Assembly (NCBI GenBank): GCA_945875845.1
Contig: CAMCMB010000070.1
Coordinates: 1-40,237, forward strand
Reading direction: 5' to 3'
Source: Pirellula staleyi DSM 6068
Lineage (GTDB): Bacteria > Planctomycetota > Planctomycetia > Pirellulales > Pirellulaceae
DNA: 40,237 nt
Positions 32,152 to 40,237 of this stretch are shown here, piece after piece. The notes beneath the pieces were generated by a model. It saw nothing but the letters and a program-made list of their open reading frames with translations. It was not told the origin of the DNA and did not search any database. The position numbers were made by a program, and so were the translations under genes. Each line of letters begins with the position of its first letter. Within the stretch, counting starts at the first letter, position 1.

Positions 32152-35010
32152 ATGAATCGATCAACGTCGGCCCTTTCTCCGTTCGTCTCACGTCATATCG
32201 GCCCCAGAGACAACGAGATCCAGGCTATGCTCGCAGAGCTTGGATACGCGTCGCTGGATGAATTAACGGGTGCAGTCGTTCCACCCAATATCGCGGACAA
32301 TACTCCAATGGATTTATTGGCAGGTATTTCCGAAGAAGAGGCTCTTGCCGAACTCAAGCAGATTGCAAGCAAGAATCGGGTTCTTAAGAGTTTCATCGGC
32401 CAAGGCTACTACGGTACGCATACACCGAAAGTTGTACACCGCAACGTCCTTGAAAACCCTGCTTGGTACACTGCTTACACACCTTATCAGCCGGAAATCT
32501 CCCAAGGTCGCCTCGAGGTTCTATTCTACTTCCAGACCATGGTATGCGAGTTGACCGGCATGGACATCTCGGGGGCATCGCTACTCGATGAAGGTACCGC
32601 TGCAGCAGAAGCCATGACGCTGTGTCAACGCTCATGCAAGTCGGCTGCCAATCGATTCTTGGTCTCGACCCTTTGTCATCCACAAACGATCGAGTTGGTT
32701 CAAACGAGAGCCGAGCCGCTGGGAATCGAAGTGGTTCTCTTTGATCAGCGCCTTGATGTTTCCGACTGGAACAGCGTTTTTGGCACGTTAGTACAGTACC
32801 CCGCAACCGATGGCTCGATCGGCGACTTTCAAGACCATATCGCGGATGCGCACCAGCATCATGCCATGGTGGTGATGGCGAGCGACTTGTTGGCGCTCAC
32901 GATCCTCAAGTCACCTGGCGAACTCGGCGCGGATGTGGTGGTTGGCAACACTCAGCGATTCGGTGTACCGTTTGGATTTGGTGGACCACATGCTGCATTC
33001 CTGGCGACCAAAGATGCGTTCAAGCGCACTCTGCCAGGTCGCCTCGTTGGCCAATCGATCGATTCGCACGGCAAAGCCGCGTTTCGGCTGGCGTTGCAAA
33101 CTCGCGAACAACACATTCGACGCGAGAAGGCGACCTCAAACATTTGCACGGCGCAAGCATTGTTGGCCATCATGGCAACGCTCTACGCTTGTTATCATGG
33201 CCCAGAGGGATTGCGTGCGATCGCATGGCGAGTCCATGGGATGACGATGCGATTGGTTCGCTCGCTAAGAAAATTAAACTGCGAACTGGAAAGCGAACTT
33301 ATCTTCGACACCGTCGCCATCCACACGGGGTCGCAAACCGACCGCATTTTGAAATCGGCGGTGGAAGCAGGCTTCAACTTGCGACGCATCCATGATACCC
33401 AAGTAGGAATTTCCCTTGACGAAACCACCACTGAGACCGACTTGCTTCAAATCATTCGGCTCTTTGGGGGAACAGCGATCGATTCGACCGATCAATCGAC
33501 GTTGCCGGCAAACTGCTTCCGCGAGGACACGTATCTAACCCAAGGGGTCTTCCATCAGTACCGCAGCGAGACCGAAATGATGCGTTACTTGCGCCGGCTT
33601 TCGGAAATGGACATCGCTTTGGATCGAGCGATGATTCCGCTCGGGTCCTGTACGATGAAGCTGAATGCGGCCACCGAAATGACACCCGTTACTTGGCCTG
33701 AGTTCAATAGCATCCATCCTTTCGCTCCTGCCGATCAATGGCAAGGATACCGCGAAATGATCGCTCAGCTCGAAGCGATGCTATGCGCCGTCACAGGATA
33801 CGATGCGATCTCGTTGCAACCCAACGCAGGCTCGCAAGGAGAGTACGCAGGATTGCTGGCCATCAAGCAATACCACGAATCGCGAGGCGACTTGAATCGC
33901 AATGTTTGCTTGATCCCAAGCAGTGCCCACGGTACGAATCCCGCAAGCGCTCAAATGGCCAACATGCAAGTGGTCGTCATCAAGTGCGATGAAGCAGGCA
34001 ACGTCGACTTGGTGGATCTGGATTCCAAGATCGCGGCGAATCCAAAACGCGTTGCTGCGATCATGATCACTTATCCCTCGACCCATGGTGTTTTCGAAGA
34101 GGTGGTCACCGCCGTATGCTCCAAAGTGCATGACGCTGGTGGTCAAGTCTATATCGATGGCGCGAACTTGAACGCGTTAGTAGGTGTGGCCAAGCCGGGC
34201 AAGTTTGGTGGGGATGTCTCCCATTTGAATCTGCATAAAACGTTTTGCATTCCACACGGCGGTGGCGGCCCTGGGGTTGGGCCGGTGGGCGTGCGCAGTC
34301 ATCTCGCCCCGTTTTTGCCTCGCGATGGACAAAATGCGTCGCGACAAGGCCCCATCGTTAGTTCCGCTCCGTTTGGCAGTGGGAGTATTCTTCCCATTTC
34401 GTGGATGTACATTCGGATGATGGGCTCTGCTGGACTTCGTCGCGCAACGCAAGTCGCGATCTTGAACGCAAACTACATCGCGCATCGACTGAAAGATAAT
34501 TATGCGATTCTCTACACAGGGAATCGAGGACTGATCGCGCACGAGTGCATCATCGATACACGCCCGATGAATAGCAATGGACATGTAACTGTCGACGACA
34601 TCGCAAAACGATTGATCGACTATGGCTTTCATGCGCCGACGATGTCGTTCCCTGTGGGAGGCACATTGATGATTGAGCCCACCGAAAGTGAATCGCTCTA
34701 CGAGATTGAACGTTTTTGCCGAGCCATGAATCTCATTTACGCGGAATATGAAAAGGTTCTGAGTGGCGATTGGCCAGCCGATAACAATCCCTTGCACAAT
34801 GCGCCTCACACATTAGATACGGTGATTGAGGATGATACGTTGCGCGTTTATTCTCGCAAGGAAGCGGTATGTCCTGATCCGGAGTTTGACTATCGAGTCA
34901 AGTATTGGCCGCCTGTCGGCAGAGTCGACAATGTGTATGGGGACCGCAATCTTGTCTGCTCATGCCCACCGGTTGCAAGCTACGAATTGCAGGAAGCAAT
35001 CGGAAATTAG
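32152..35010 (+). CDS. gcvP: Glycine dehydrogenase (decarboxylating), P-protein
   Basis: The P-protein uses PLP to decarboxylate glycine and passes the aminomethyl group to the lipoyl arm of H protein. The product is a full-length one-chain form of 952 residues, normal for this type. It begins with [19 protein letters not shown]. Later come [21 protein letters not shown], the N-terminal-half PLP-fold remnant, and the second half with [25 protein letters not shown] and the PLP lysine Lys696 in [18 protein letters not shown]. The C-terminus with [20 protein letters not shown] is complete. It is controlled by the tandem glycine riboswitch upstream. gcvT and a canonical gcvH are not adjacent and presumably lie elsewhere; the GcvH-like protein at 14098-14574 is in another operon. 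The gene is monocistronic here, followed by dispersed palindromes and convergent with the ExbB/ExbD operon. Confidence 0.98.
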   Translation: MNRSTSALSPFVSRHIGPRDNEIQAMLAELGYASLDELTGAVVPPNIADNTPMDLLAGISEEEALAELKQIASKNRVLKSFIGQGYYGTHTPKVVHRNVLENPAWYTAYTPYQPEISQGRLEVLFYFQTMVCELTGMDISGASLLDEGTAAAEAMTLCQRSCKSAANRFLVSTLCHPQTIELVQTRAEPLGIEVVLFDQRLDVSDWNSVFGTLVQYPATDGSIGDFQDHIADAHQHHAMVVMASDLLALTILKSPGELGADVVVGNTQRFGVPFGFGGPHAAFLATKDAFKRTLPGRLVGQSIDSHGKAAFRLALQTREQHIRREKATSNICTAQALLAIMATLYACYHGPEGLRAIAWRVHGMTMRLVRSLRKLNCELESELIFDTVAIHTGSQTDRILKSAVEAGFNLRRIHDTQVGISLDETTTETDLLQIIRLFGGTAIDSTDQSTLPANCFREDTYLTQGVFHQYRSETEMMRYLRRLSEMDIALDRAMIPLGSCTMKLNAATEMTPVTWPEFNSIHPFAPADQWQGYREMIAQLEAMLCAVTGYDAISLQPNAGSQGEYAGLLAIKQYHESRGDLNRNVCLIPSSAHGTNPASAQMANMQVVVIKCDEAGNVDLVDLDSKIAANPKRVAAIMITYPSTHGVFEEVVTAVCSKVHDAGGQVYIDGANLNALVGVAKPGKFGGDVSHLNLHKTFCIPHGGGGPGVGPVGVRSHLAPFLPRDGQNASRQGPIVSSAPFGSGSILPISWMYIRMMGSAGLRRATQVAILNANYIAHRLKDNYAILYTGNRGLIAHECIIDTRPMNSNGHVTVDDIAKRLIDYGFHAPTMSFPVGGTLMIEPTESESLYEIERFCRAMNLIYAEYEKVLSGDWPADNNPLHNAPHTLDTVIEDDTLRVYSRKEAVCPDPEFDYRVKYWPPVGRVDNVYGDRNLVCSCPPVASYELQEAIGN

Positions 35011-35100
35011 GGGGTAGTGGGGTAAGCTTCCAGCTTGCCGTTCGCGAGGGAACACAGGCTAGAAGCCTATGCCACGTTCGCTCAGCAATAGGCGCAGCCG
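35011..35100. repeat. Cluster of short dispersed palindromes
   Basis: Between the convergent gcvP and ExbD genes lie GGTAAGCTTCCAGCTTGCC and ACACAGGCTAGAAGCCTATG, both imperfect palindromes with short loops. A related CACAGGCT/AGCCTGTG hairpin follows the gene at 38652. They may serve as bidirectional RNA ends, although T-runs are absent. Confidence 0.6.
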
Positions 35101-35583
35101 CTATTGAGGCTTGCGAGGGGGCGCAAACTTGATGCGTTCGACCAGACGTTTGACTTCGTCGCCTAATCGCTGGCCGGTTACGGCAGTCACCGCCCCGATC
35201 ACGTGTTCGTATCGCAGGTTGTAATCCAAGTCGATTTCCACTTCGGGACCTTCTTCGGGAGTGGGTGGTGCGTTGCCACCGGTCACGTTGAGGATATACC
35301 CTCGCAACTTGGTCCAATCGTTGCCGAAGGTCAAACTGTCGTTCACGACGATGTCTACCAACTCGCCGTCCGCATTTGCCCTGAGACGCAGCTTGATTGG
35401 GAGATCGGTTGAATCGGCCGAACCGGGTCCTCCACCGATGGGCATTTTGATATTAAAGTCACCTTCTTGTGCCGCGATCTTGAACGTCATGACGAAGAAA
35501 ATCAGCAGCAAGAAGATCACATCGATCATGGATGTCAGTTGCAGTTCGCCTTTTTGCGAGCTGCTTTTGGTCGCGTATTTCAT
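35101..35583 (-). CDS. ExbD/TolR family protein (distal)
   Basis: This 160-residue protein has one N-terminal transmembrane helix (MIDVIFLLLIFFVMTF, about 19-34) with the conserved Asp21 that forms the proton path with ExbB/TolQ. A periplasmic domain follows, with Pro/Gly-rich and acidic segments (GGGPGSADSTD, TPEEGPEVEID) and the typical C-terminal VIGAVTAVTGQRLGDEV helix-strand. ExbD proteins convert the proton gradient into mechanical work for TonB- or Tol-type systems. It is third in the operon, 64 bases after the other ExbD gene. Two ExbD proteins with one ExbB are common in planctomycetes and suggest a heteromeric motor. No TonB or TolA is encoded nearby. Confidence 0.93.
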   Translation of the reverse strand: MKYATKSSSQKGELQLTSMIDVIFLLLIFFVMTFKIAAQEGDFNIKMPIGGGPGSADSTDLPIKLRLRANADGELVDIVVNDSLTFGNDWTKLRGYILNVTGGNAPPTPEEGPEVEIDLDYNLRYEHVIGAVTAVTGQRLGDEVKRLVERIKFAPPRKPQ

Positions 35584-35647
35584 GATGATTTCAATAGATA
35601 GAGTGAAAATGCCATTCGGAATCAGGCAAGCGGTTCAGGCAAGCGAA

Positions 35648-36088
35648 TCAGAGAGTCTCTTCGCGAACCCTCAGGACAAATTTCTCGAAGCCAAGCTCCT
35701 GACATTTCTTGATCAAATCCTGGACCATTCCGCCAGATGCATTTCGGTGTGCTCGAATCACAATGTTCGCATCCTTGGGCGTTTGATTTCGGGAAGTCAA
35801 AAGCGAAATTTCGGTCCTAAGAAGCGGTGCGATCGAATCCACGGTTGCAATACTTGCTCCGATGTAGATCGTCGACGTCGAGTCCAAATTCAGAGTGATC
35901 GGAAAAGTTAAGGGCGAATCGGCGGGCTTGGCCAACTCGCTTGCCGGTAGTTTGATTTTGTCGTTTTGATCGTCTTGCGCAAAGTTAATTAGCACCATGA
36001 AGAAGATGATCAATTGAAAAACCATGTCGATCATCGCCGTCATATCCAATTCGGCGATTTTGGTATCGAAAATTTTTCTGACTTTCAT
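35648..36088 (-). CDS. ExbD/TolR family protein (proximal)
   Basis: This 146-residue protein begins with a cytosolic KIAELDMTA stretch, then one transmembrane helix MIDMVFQLIIFFMVLINF (about 19-36), with the conserved Asp21 in the MID motif. The periplasmic part ends with VIRAHRNASGGMVQDLIKKCQELGF, the usual ExbD fold. It shares organisation but little detailed sequence with the distal ExbD. AGGG lies just before its ATG, six bases after the ExbB stop, so translation is probably coupled. It probably forms the stator core of a proton-driven motor with the ExbB-type protein. Confidence 0.93.
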   Translation of the reverse strand: MKVRKIFDTKIAELDMTAMIDMVFQLIIFFMVLINFAQDDQNDKIKLPASELAKPADSPLTFPITLNLDSTSTIYIGASIATVDSIAPLLRTEISLLTSRNQTPKDANIVIRAHRNASGGMVQDLIKKCQELGFEKFVLRVREETL

Positions 36089-36094
36089 CGTGCC

Positions 36095-36838
36095 CTAGCC
36101 TTTGATGAACGCTTGGAATTTATCAAGCATCTCTTCGCTTTGTGTACCTGCGGACAAAATGTGTCGCTGTACTCGGTTGCGAAGAATGTTGTAGATGGTG
36201 ATGGCCGGGATTGCCAAGAACAAGCCGAAAAGGGTCGTGTAGAGTGCTTGCTCGATACCGCCAGCCAATTCGCTGGGTTTTGGAGTGGCATCACTGTTCG
36301 CGATTTTGCCGAATGACTTCACCATCCCCTGCACAGTTCCCAGCAATCCAACCATCGGTGCAATATTTCCGATGAGTGCTAGATAGCTTAACATGTGCTC
36401 GGTCCGCATGGTTTCGGATTCGCCGGCTACTTGCATGGCCTCGAGGGCAGCCTCTTTTCCTTTTTGGAGCTTGCCTAAACCGGCCGAAAGGACTGTTCCC
36501 AAGAAACTCTCGTCGGCTCGCACAAGTTCAACGGCTGCTTGGGCGTTTTTTTCTTCCAGGCTCGCATCGACACCTTGGATCAAATCATCGGGCACAAAAT
36601 TGTTCTTTTGCACCGCAAGGATGGATCGGACGACGAGCGCAACCAGGACAATGCTCATGATCAAGAACGTGATCGCGTACATCGTTCCCAATGCCACCCA
36701 AGTCTTGACGAGCAAATTCTCAGACTTGCCTACGGGCGGATCCTGGGCGAACAGGTCGGTTGCAAACAAAGAGACAAAGAAAAACATCGCAACGGTAGAA
36801 ACAATGAGGGACCGCGTACGACGAAAACAAATTTGCAT
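36095..36838 (-). CDS. ExbB/TolQ/MotA family proton channel with a signal peptide
   Basis: This 247-residue protein starts with a signal-like segment (SLIVSTVAMFFFVSLFATDLFAQ, about 10-32), then a first channel helix (ALGTMYAITFLIMSIVLVALVV). A cytosolic loop of about 80 residues follows, with EKNAQAAVELVRADESFLG. The family signature LIGNIAPMVGLLGTVQGMV forms the second helix, and the third is ALYTTLFGLFLAIPAITIYNIL. ExbB forms the pentameric proton channel around ExbD helices in the inner membrane. The extra cleavable N-terminus occurs in many planctomycete and Bacteroidetes members. GGAG lies five bases before the ATG. It heads the three-gene motor operon. Confidence 0.95.
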   Translation of the reverse strand: MQICFRRTRSLIVSTVAMFFFVSLFATDLFAQDPPVGKSENLLVKTWVALGTMYAITFLIMSIVLVALVVRSILAVQKNNFVPDDLIQGVDASLEEKNAQAAVELVRADESFLGTVLSAGLGKLQKGKEAALEAMQVAGESETMRTEHMLSYLALIGNIAPMVGLLGTVQGMVKSFGKIANSDATPKPSELAGGIEQALYTTLFGLFLAIPAITIYNILRNRVQRHILSAGTQSEEMLDKFQAFIKG

Positions 36839-37151
36839 GGCTTCTCCGGGATTGGTCTAACAGTGAGAAGTGAAGTTGAGAGAAAAAGTACCGTGTTTGC
36901 GGTTCGTCTCAGGTGAAACGCTCCGGCAGTGGATATCGTACTCAACGAAAGCATGAAAGAGGGGAGGGGAACAGTCCATCAACGCGCATTTTTTGAAAAG
37001 ATGGACTTTCCGTCGACACAAACTACCCCGTTGGGCATATTCCACACTCATGCGGCAGGTTTTTTGGCCTAGGCTGTGAATTTATTCGCGATGGGTAAAA
37101 CATAGTCTCCTTTTGCACCGCAAAGGGAGTGTTCTCCATTGGATAGGTTAT
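36839..37151. other. Upstream region of the ExbB operon, no gene
   Basis: No supported ORF. The promoter of the ExbB operon should lie here on the minus strand, but I could not find a clear -35/-10 pair. A GGTAACC word at its right edge begins the composite family A element. Confidence 0.4.
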
Positions 37152-37450
37152 GGTAACCCGACGCGTAACGGCTTGTTGCTTTAATGGGCTGTGACACGGG
37201 GTATTCGAAAGTGGCATGGGCGTCTCGCCCATGGATTCACGAGCGCGCGCGCTCGTGCCACGCTTTGAAAACCCGGCGCGTAGGCAAGGTGCCGACTGCA
37301 ATCCCTCGCTCACGCGGCTTGTTGATTTAATGGTACGACGGACTTCCAAGTCCGTCGAATTCCCCATTGACGGACTTGGAAGTCCGTCATACCTCGCTTA
37401 ACCAATAAGGACTTCACTAAATCAACAAGCCGTCACGGGCACGGGTTACC
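37152..37450. mobile_element. Composite family A element: partial end plus a near full-length copy
   Basis: A left terminus GGTAACCCGACGCGTAACGG (37152-37171) leads into GCTTGTTG and then stops matching. After about 95 bases, which hold CATGGGCG/CGCCCATG and GAGCGCGCGCGCTC palindromes, a near full-length element runs from 37268 (AAACCCGGCGCGT) to 37450 (CGGGTTACC). It is the reverse of the copy at 10121-10302. Its inner arms are 37315-37329 and 37418-37432. This looks like one element inserted in or recombined with another. No transposase is present. Confidence 0.7.
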
Positions 37451-37492
37451 AAACTGCCGCCAAAAGTGATCTATCTATAAATTCCGTTTGGC

Positions 37493-37554
37493 TCACCGGA
37501 CGGCTCGCGGCGTTCCGCTAACAAATGTTAGCGGTAGGGCGAGAGCCCGCCGGT
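37493..37554. repeat. Nested hairpin with a TAACA-centred palindrome
   Basis: The outer arms TCACCGG and CCGGTGA and the inner arms CCGCTAACA / TGTTAGCGG, with a two-base loop, form a nested inverted repeat of about 60 bases, with GGCTCGC / GCGAGAGCC between. It lies upstream of the esterase gene. Confidence 0.75.
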
Positions 37555-37728
37555 GATGACCCAAGCATTTTTTCACAGCCTCGGAGCGAAAGGCGACAAT
37601 AATAAATTCTCAGCGTCGCCGTTTGAGTTATGCATTCGCACGCGGAGGGTCCCAGAGTACAATGTGGAAAGCGAATACGATCGTTCCCTCCGATTATCCC
37701 ACCCACACCCATCCAGGCAGGTTACCCC

Positions 37729-38571
37729 GTGAATCGATTCCTCCGGGCATTTTATTTCGGACTAGCGATGCTTCCTCTTACCACAGGTATGGCTTTGTTA
37801 ACTCCCGACTCGCTCGCTCAAGAAAAACAAAAAACGGCTCGCGAAGTTTTGGCTGAGTCCCTGGTCAAAATTTACGAACCTCGCGAGTTTGTCGGGTCTA
37901 CCAAAGTGCCGCTCCAATATCGTTTGCTCAAGCCAATGGGGTACAAGCCGGGCAAAAAGTATCCGCTCGTACTGTTTTTGCATGGAGCGGGCGAACGTGG
38001 GGATGACAATAAGGCACAACTGATTCATGGAGCCAAGGATTTCGCGGATGAGAAACGCCGAGAGCAGTTTCCCTGCTATGTTGTTGTCCCTCAGTGCCCC
38101 AATGCACAAAAATGGTCCGAGGTGGACTGGTCCAAAGATTCAAGCGAGCTTCCAAAGGACGCAAGTCAGTCGTTGCAATCCGTCAAGGAGCTTCTCGATG
38201 AAATGATCGAAACTGCCGGTGTGGATCCGATGCGAGTCTATGTCACGGGGTTATCCATGGGTGGTTATGGGACGTGGGATGCCATCGCTCGTTATCCCGG
38301 TTTTTTTGCGGCCGCCGTACCAGTCTGCGGAGGTGGAGACCCGAAAACTGTGGGTTCCTTTAGCAAGCTTCCGATCTGGTGCTTTCACGGCGACGCGGAC
38401 ACAGCCGTCAAAGTCATTCGTTCCCGCGAAATGATGGACGCGTTAAAAGCAGTTAACTCTCCCGCGAAATATACGGAATACTCTGGTGTTGGACACGATA
38501 GTTGGACTGCAACCTATTCCAATCCGTTGCTGTACGAGTGGTTGTTTGCTCAGCAAAGGATTGCCAATTAA
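37729..38571 (+). CDS. Exported alpha/beta hydrolase (esterase / prolyl-oligopeptidase-like)
   Basis: The likely start is GTG 37729, giving 280 residues with a signal peptide (FYFGLAMLPLTTGMALLTPDSLA). The mature part has the oxyanion strand YPLVLFLHGAGERGDD, the CYVVVPQCP strand, and the nucleophile Ser176 in GLSMGGYG. Asp224 (HGDADTAV) and His256 (GVGHDSW) complete the triad. This combination occurs in secreted feruloyl-esterase or phospholipase/carboxylesterase-like enzymes that trim plant or algal polysaccharides. The exact ester is unknown. The frame upstream to 37630 is open but carries no signal peptide. The next gene on the same strand begins 80 bases after the stop and could be co-transcribed. 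Confidence 0.9.
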   Translation: MNRFLRAFYFGLAMLPLTTGMALLTPDSLAQEKQKTAREVLAESLVKIYEPREFVGSTKVPLQYRLLKPMGYKPGKKYPLVLFLHGAGERGDDNKAQLIHGAKDFADEKRREQFPCYVVVPQCPNAQKWSEVDWSKDSSELPKDASQSLQSVKELLDEMIETAGVDPMRVYVTGLSMGGYGTWDAIARYPGFFAAAVPVCGGGDPKTVGSFSKLPIWCFHGDADTAVKVIRSREMMDALKAVNSPAKYTEYSGVGHDSWTATYSNPLLYEWLFAQQRIAN

Positions 38572-38651
38572 CGAACCTTTATGAGAATAATAACCGTCTA
38601 CCCGTCTCATCGCCCCGCCTGCCAACAGTCCACTTCACTATGGTACATATA

Positions 38652-39590
38652 ATGCAGACTTGGATTGCCGTCCTGGTCGGTCTCGTGTTCGCATTGCATG
38701 GCTTCGGCCAATCGGACGACCGACCCGTTGACGAGACCAAGGTGAATCGAATCGTCGATTTCCGTCGGGACATTGCTCCGTTGTTGCAAGACAAATGTTT
38801 GAGCTGCCATGAAGGGGACAAAGCCAAGGGTGGATTTGTGATCTCGGACCGAGACGCGGTATTGGGTTTCATTGAGCCGGGCGACGCTGCTGCCAGCTCT
38901 TTGTGGACGGACTACCTAATCCAGCCCTCCAAAGATGCATTGCAGGACAGCTTGGTCATGCCACCGGATGGACCGCTCGATAGTTCGCAACTTGCCACGA
39001 TTAAGTTATGGATCGATGAAGGGGCCGATTGGCCGGAAGGGGAGACAATAGGATTGCGGAAAGTGGAACTCGATCCCAGCGAGTTGGATCGGCCTCTCTC
39101 GATGTCGACCAAGATTTATCGAGCGATCGGTTACTTTCATCCGGCGATGGTCCACTTCCCGATTACCCTCTATTTTTTAAGCGGGGTTTGTGCATTTCTT
39201 TCTTATTTCCTCGGCCCAAAATGTAGGACGACCGCATTCCAATGTCTCGTCCTAGCAGCCTTGACCAGCGTTGTAACGGTCATCATGGGCTGGTCCTTTG
39301 CCGACACACAAGGTTACGCAGAATGGTCAAAAGGCCTCGCGGCCAACGCCACGCATGACGAACAAAATTTCTTTTGGCATCGATGGCTTGGAACGGGAAC
39401 GGCATTTCTCGGAATATTGACCGTCGCCATGGGCTTGATTGCCAGTCGCACCAAATCCAATCGATTGAATCATGGATGGCGTATTGGGGCAATTGTGTTG
39501 GCTGGGCTTGTTGGCCTGGTCGGTCACCAAGGTGGAGAATTGGTGTACGGAGATATCTTCGACAAAGCCCTGGAGCAGCTTCGAAAGTAG
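38652..39590 (+). CDS. Membrane protein with planctomycete-type mono-haem cytochrome c domain
   Basis: The ATG at 38652 (or 38640) gives about 312 residues: a signal peptide, then a planctomycete cytochrome c-like domain. That domain has FRRDIAPLLQDKCLSCHEGDKAKGG (split here as FRRDIAPLLQDKC and LSCHEGDKAKGG), with the haem-binding CXXCH at Cys49, Cys52 and His53. The domain ends at KLWIDEGADWP. Four hydrophobic helices follow (FPITLYFLSGVCAFLSYF and later ones), in the arrangement of DUF2231-type membrane proteins with conserved HP/HW residues (YFHPAMVHFP, FWHRWLG). In longer planctomycete proteins this haem domain is fused to DUF1553/1549; here it is fused to a membrane part. This suggests an electron-transfer role at the cytoplasmic membrane. 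The partner is unknown. Confidence 0.88.
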   Translation: MQTWIAVLVGLVFALHGFGQSDDRPVDETKVNRIVDFRRDIAPLLQDKCLSCHEGDKAKGGFVISDRDAVLGFIEPGDAAASSLWTDYLIQPSKDALQDSLVMPPDGPLDSSQLATIKLWIDEGADWPEGETIGLRKVELDPSELDRPLSMSTKIYRAIGYFHPAMVHFPITLYFLSGVCAFLSYFLGPKCRTTAFQCLVLAALTSVVTVIMGWSFADTQGYAEWSKGLAANATHDEQNFFWHRWLGTGTAFLGILTVAMGLIASRTKSNRLNHGWRIGAIVLAGLVGLVGHQGGELVYGDIFDKALEQLRK

Positions 39591-39603
39591 ACTATACCCG
39601 TAG

Positions 39604-39626
39604 CACAGGCTGCTAGCCTGTGTTTT
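39604..39626 (+). terminator. Possible intrinsic terminator after the cytochrome gene
   Basis: CACAGGCT (39604-39611) and AGCCTGTG (39615-39622) pair perfectly around a three-base loop and are followed by TTTT. The same palindrome word recurs at about 35053, so it may be a dispersed repeat doing duty as a terminator. Confidence 0.55.
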
Positions 39627-39740
39627 ACCCACTTCTTTCTTGCAGGAGCACCGTCCTTCGGACTGAGCACGAGCACGAAAAACAACGGATCTTGGTTTTC
39701 GATGCCCTGAAATGTGGGTAAAGATGAGGCTTTGCACCGG

Positions 39741-40237
39741 TTTACCACTGGGGATCGTTACCTTCATGCTAGGGCGAAGGTCAATTACCACTGGCGTAAA
39801 GCCAGATGGCATGCATTGAATGCCCCTGGGTTTATCCCAGGGGATCGTTACCTTCACGCTAGGGCGAAGGTCAATTACCACTGGCGTAAAGCCAGATGGC
39901 ATGCATGGAATGCCCCTGGGTTTACCACTGGGGATCGTTACCTTCATGCTAGGGCGAAGGTCAATTACCACTGGCATAAAGCCAGATGGCATGCATGGAA
40001 TGCCCCTGGGTTTATCCCAGGGGATCGTTACCTTCATGCTAGGGCGAAGGTCAATTACCACTGGCGTAAAGCCAGATGGCATGCATTGAATGCCCCTGGG
40101 GTTTATCCCAGGGGATCGTTACCTTCACGCTAGGGCGAAGGTCAATTACCACTGGCGTAAAGCCAGATGGCATGCATGGAATGCCCTTGGGTTTATCCCA
40201 GGGGATCGTTACCTTCACGCTAGGGCGAAGGTCAATT
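39741..40237. repeat. 90-bp tandem array, at least five and a half units, open at the window edge
   Basis: Units start at 39751, 39841, 39931, 40021, 40112 and 40202, a 90-base period with one extra base before the fifth. Each contains GGGATCGTTACCTTCA, then CGCTAGGGCGAAGGTCAATT (or with T for C), CCACTGGCGTAAAGCCAG and ATGGCATGCAT. Most also contain the hairpin CCCCTGGG-TTTAT-CCCAGGGG. Units differ at a few positions, notably TTTACCACTG versus TTTATCCCAG at the junction. Since 90 is a multiple of three, several frames stay open through the array, but none has a start signal or domain. The array continues beyond the window. Confidence 0.93.

Noticed and set aside
39327-40133. Long overlapping ORFs on both strands through the right-edge array, with 30-residue repeats
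   Set aside because: The 90-bp period is a multiple of three, so open frames persist on both strands without selection. There is no start signal, domain or codon pattern.
39741-40237. CRISPR array
   Set aside because: The whole 90-base unit repeats, with no unique spacers between short repeats, and no cas gene is present.

Overview
The window looks like a piece of a Planctomycetota chromosome, most likely from the Pirellulaceae (Rhodopirellula/Blastopirellula relatives). This rests on family content read from the translations, not on a search. It has two Tat-exported Gfo/Idh/MocA oxidoreductases, an iduronate-2-sulfatase-like enzyme, a membrane protein with a planctomycete-type mono-haem domain, an enlarged ribosomal protein L17, a fragmented alpha ribosomal operon, and many short palindromic repeats between genes. 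I see no tRNA, rRNA, CRISPR array, phage module or transposase.

Layout. 1-934 has no convincing gene. 935-2554 (-) is release factor 3 (prfC), with an anomalous 5' end. 3021-4852 holds a small membrane protein converging on a Tat-exported oxidoreductase. 5093-7885 is PEP carboxylase. 8104-12541 carries a hot-dog thioesterase, a SpoU-type RNA methyltransferase, a HIT hydrolase, an OmpA-domain lipoprotein candidate and a Met/Asp-rich secreted protein. 12953-15923 (-) is a tight three-gene operon: a HemN/HemW-like radical SAM enzyme, a GcvH-like lipoyl-domain protein, and a 2x[4Fe-4S] ferredoxin with an unusual N-terminal domain. I consider this operon the best candidate for an undescribed system. 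16039-18418 has a BaiN/HI0933-type flavoprotein, a membrane-anchored thioredoxin and YbeY. 18798-21658 has a double-BON secreted protein, a bidirectional terminator, rplS and a hydrolase/secreted-protein pair. 21987-24785 is enolase converging on the sulfatase. 25199-28539 runs oxidoreductase, CobL (CbiE-CbiT fusion) and BshB1-like deacetylase. 28915-31544 is rpsM-rpsK-rpoA-rplQ, without rpsD, closed by a good terminator. 31809-35010 is a promoter, a tandem glycine riboswitch and gcvP. 35101-36838 (-) is an ExbB-ExbD-ExbD motor operon. 37729-39590 has an exported esterase and a mono-haem membrane protein. The right edge is a 90-bp tandem array running out of the window.

Themes. Central carbon metabolism (ppc, eno), one-carbon/glycine metabolism (riboswitch-controlled gcvP, and a separate GcvH-like protein in a redox operon), translation (prfC, rplS, alpha operon, ybeY, RNA methyltransferase) and envelope functions are interleaved, mostly as one- to three-gene units. 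The intergenic space is unusually rich in repeats. One family is a MITE-like element of about 182 bp with core copies at 629, 7914, 10121 and 37268. A second is a GGCTCCTGCCGA palindrome family with five copies. There are also 34-bp and about 40-bp tandem repeats, and the 90-bp array, which has a diverged solitary relative at 20402.
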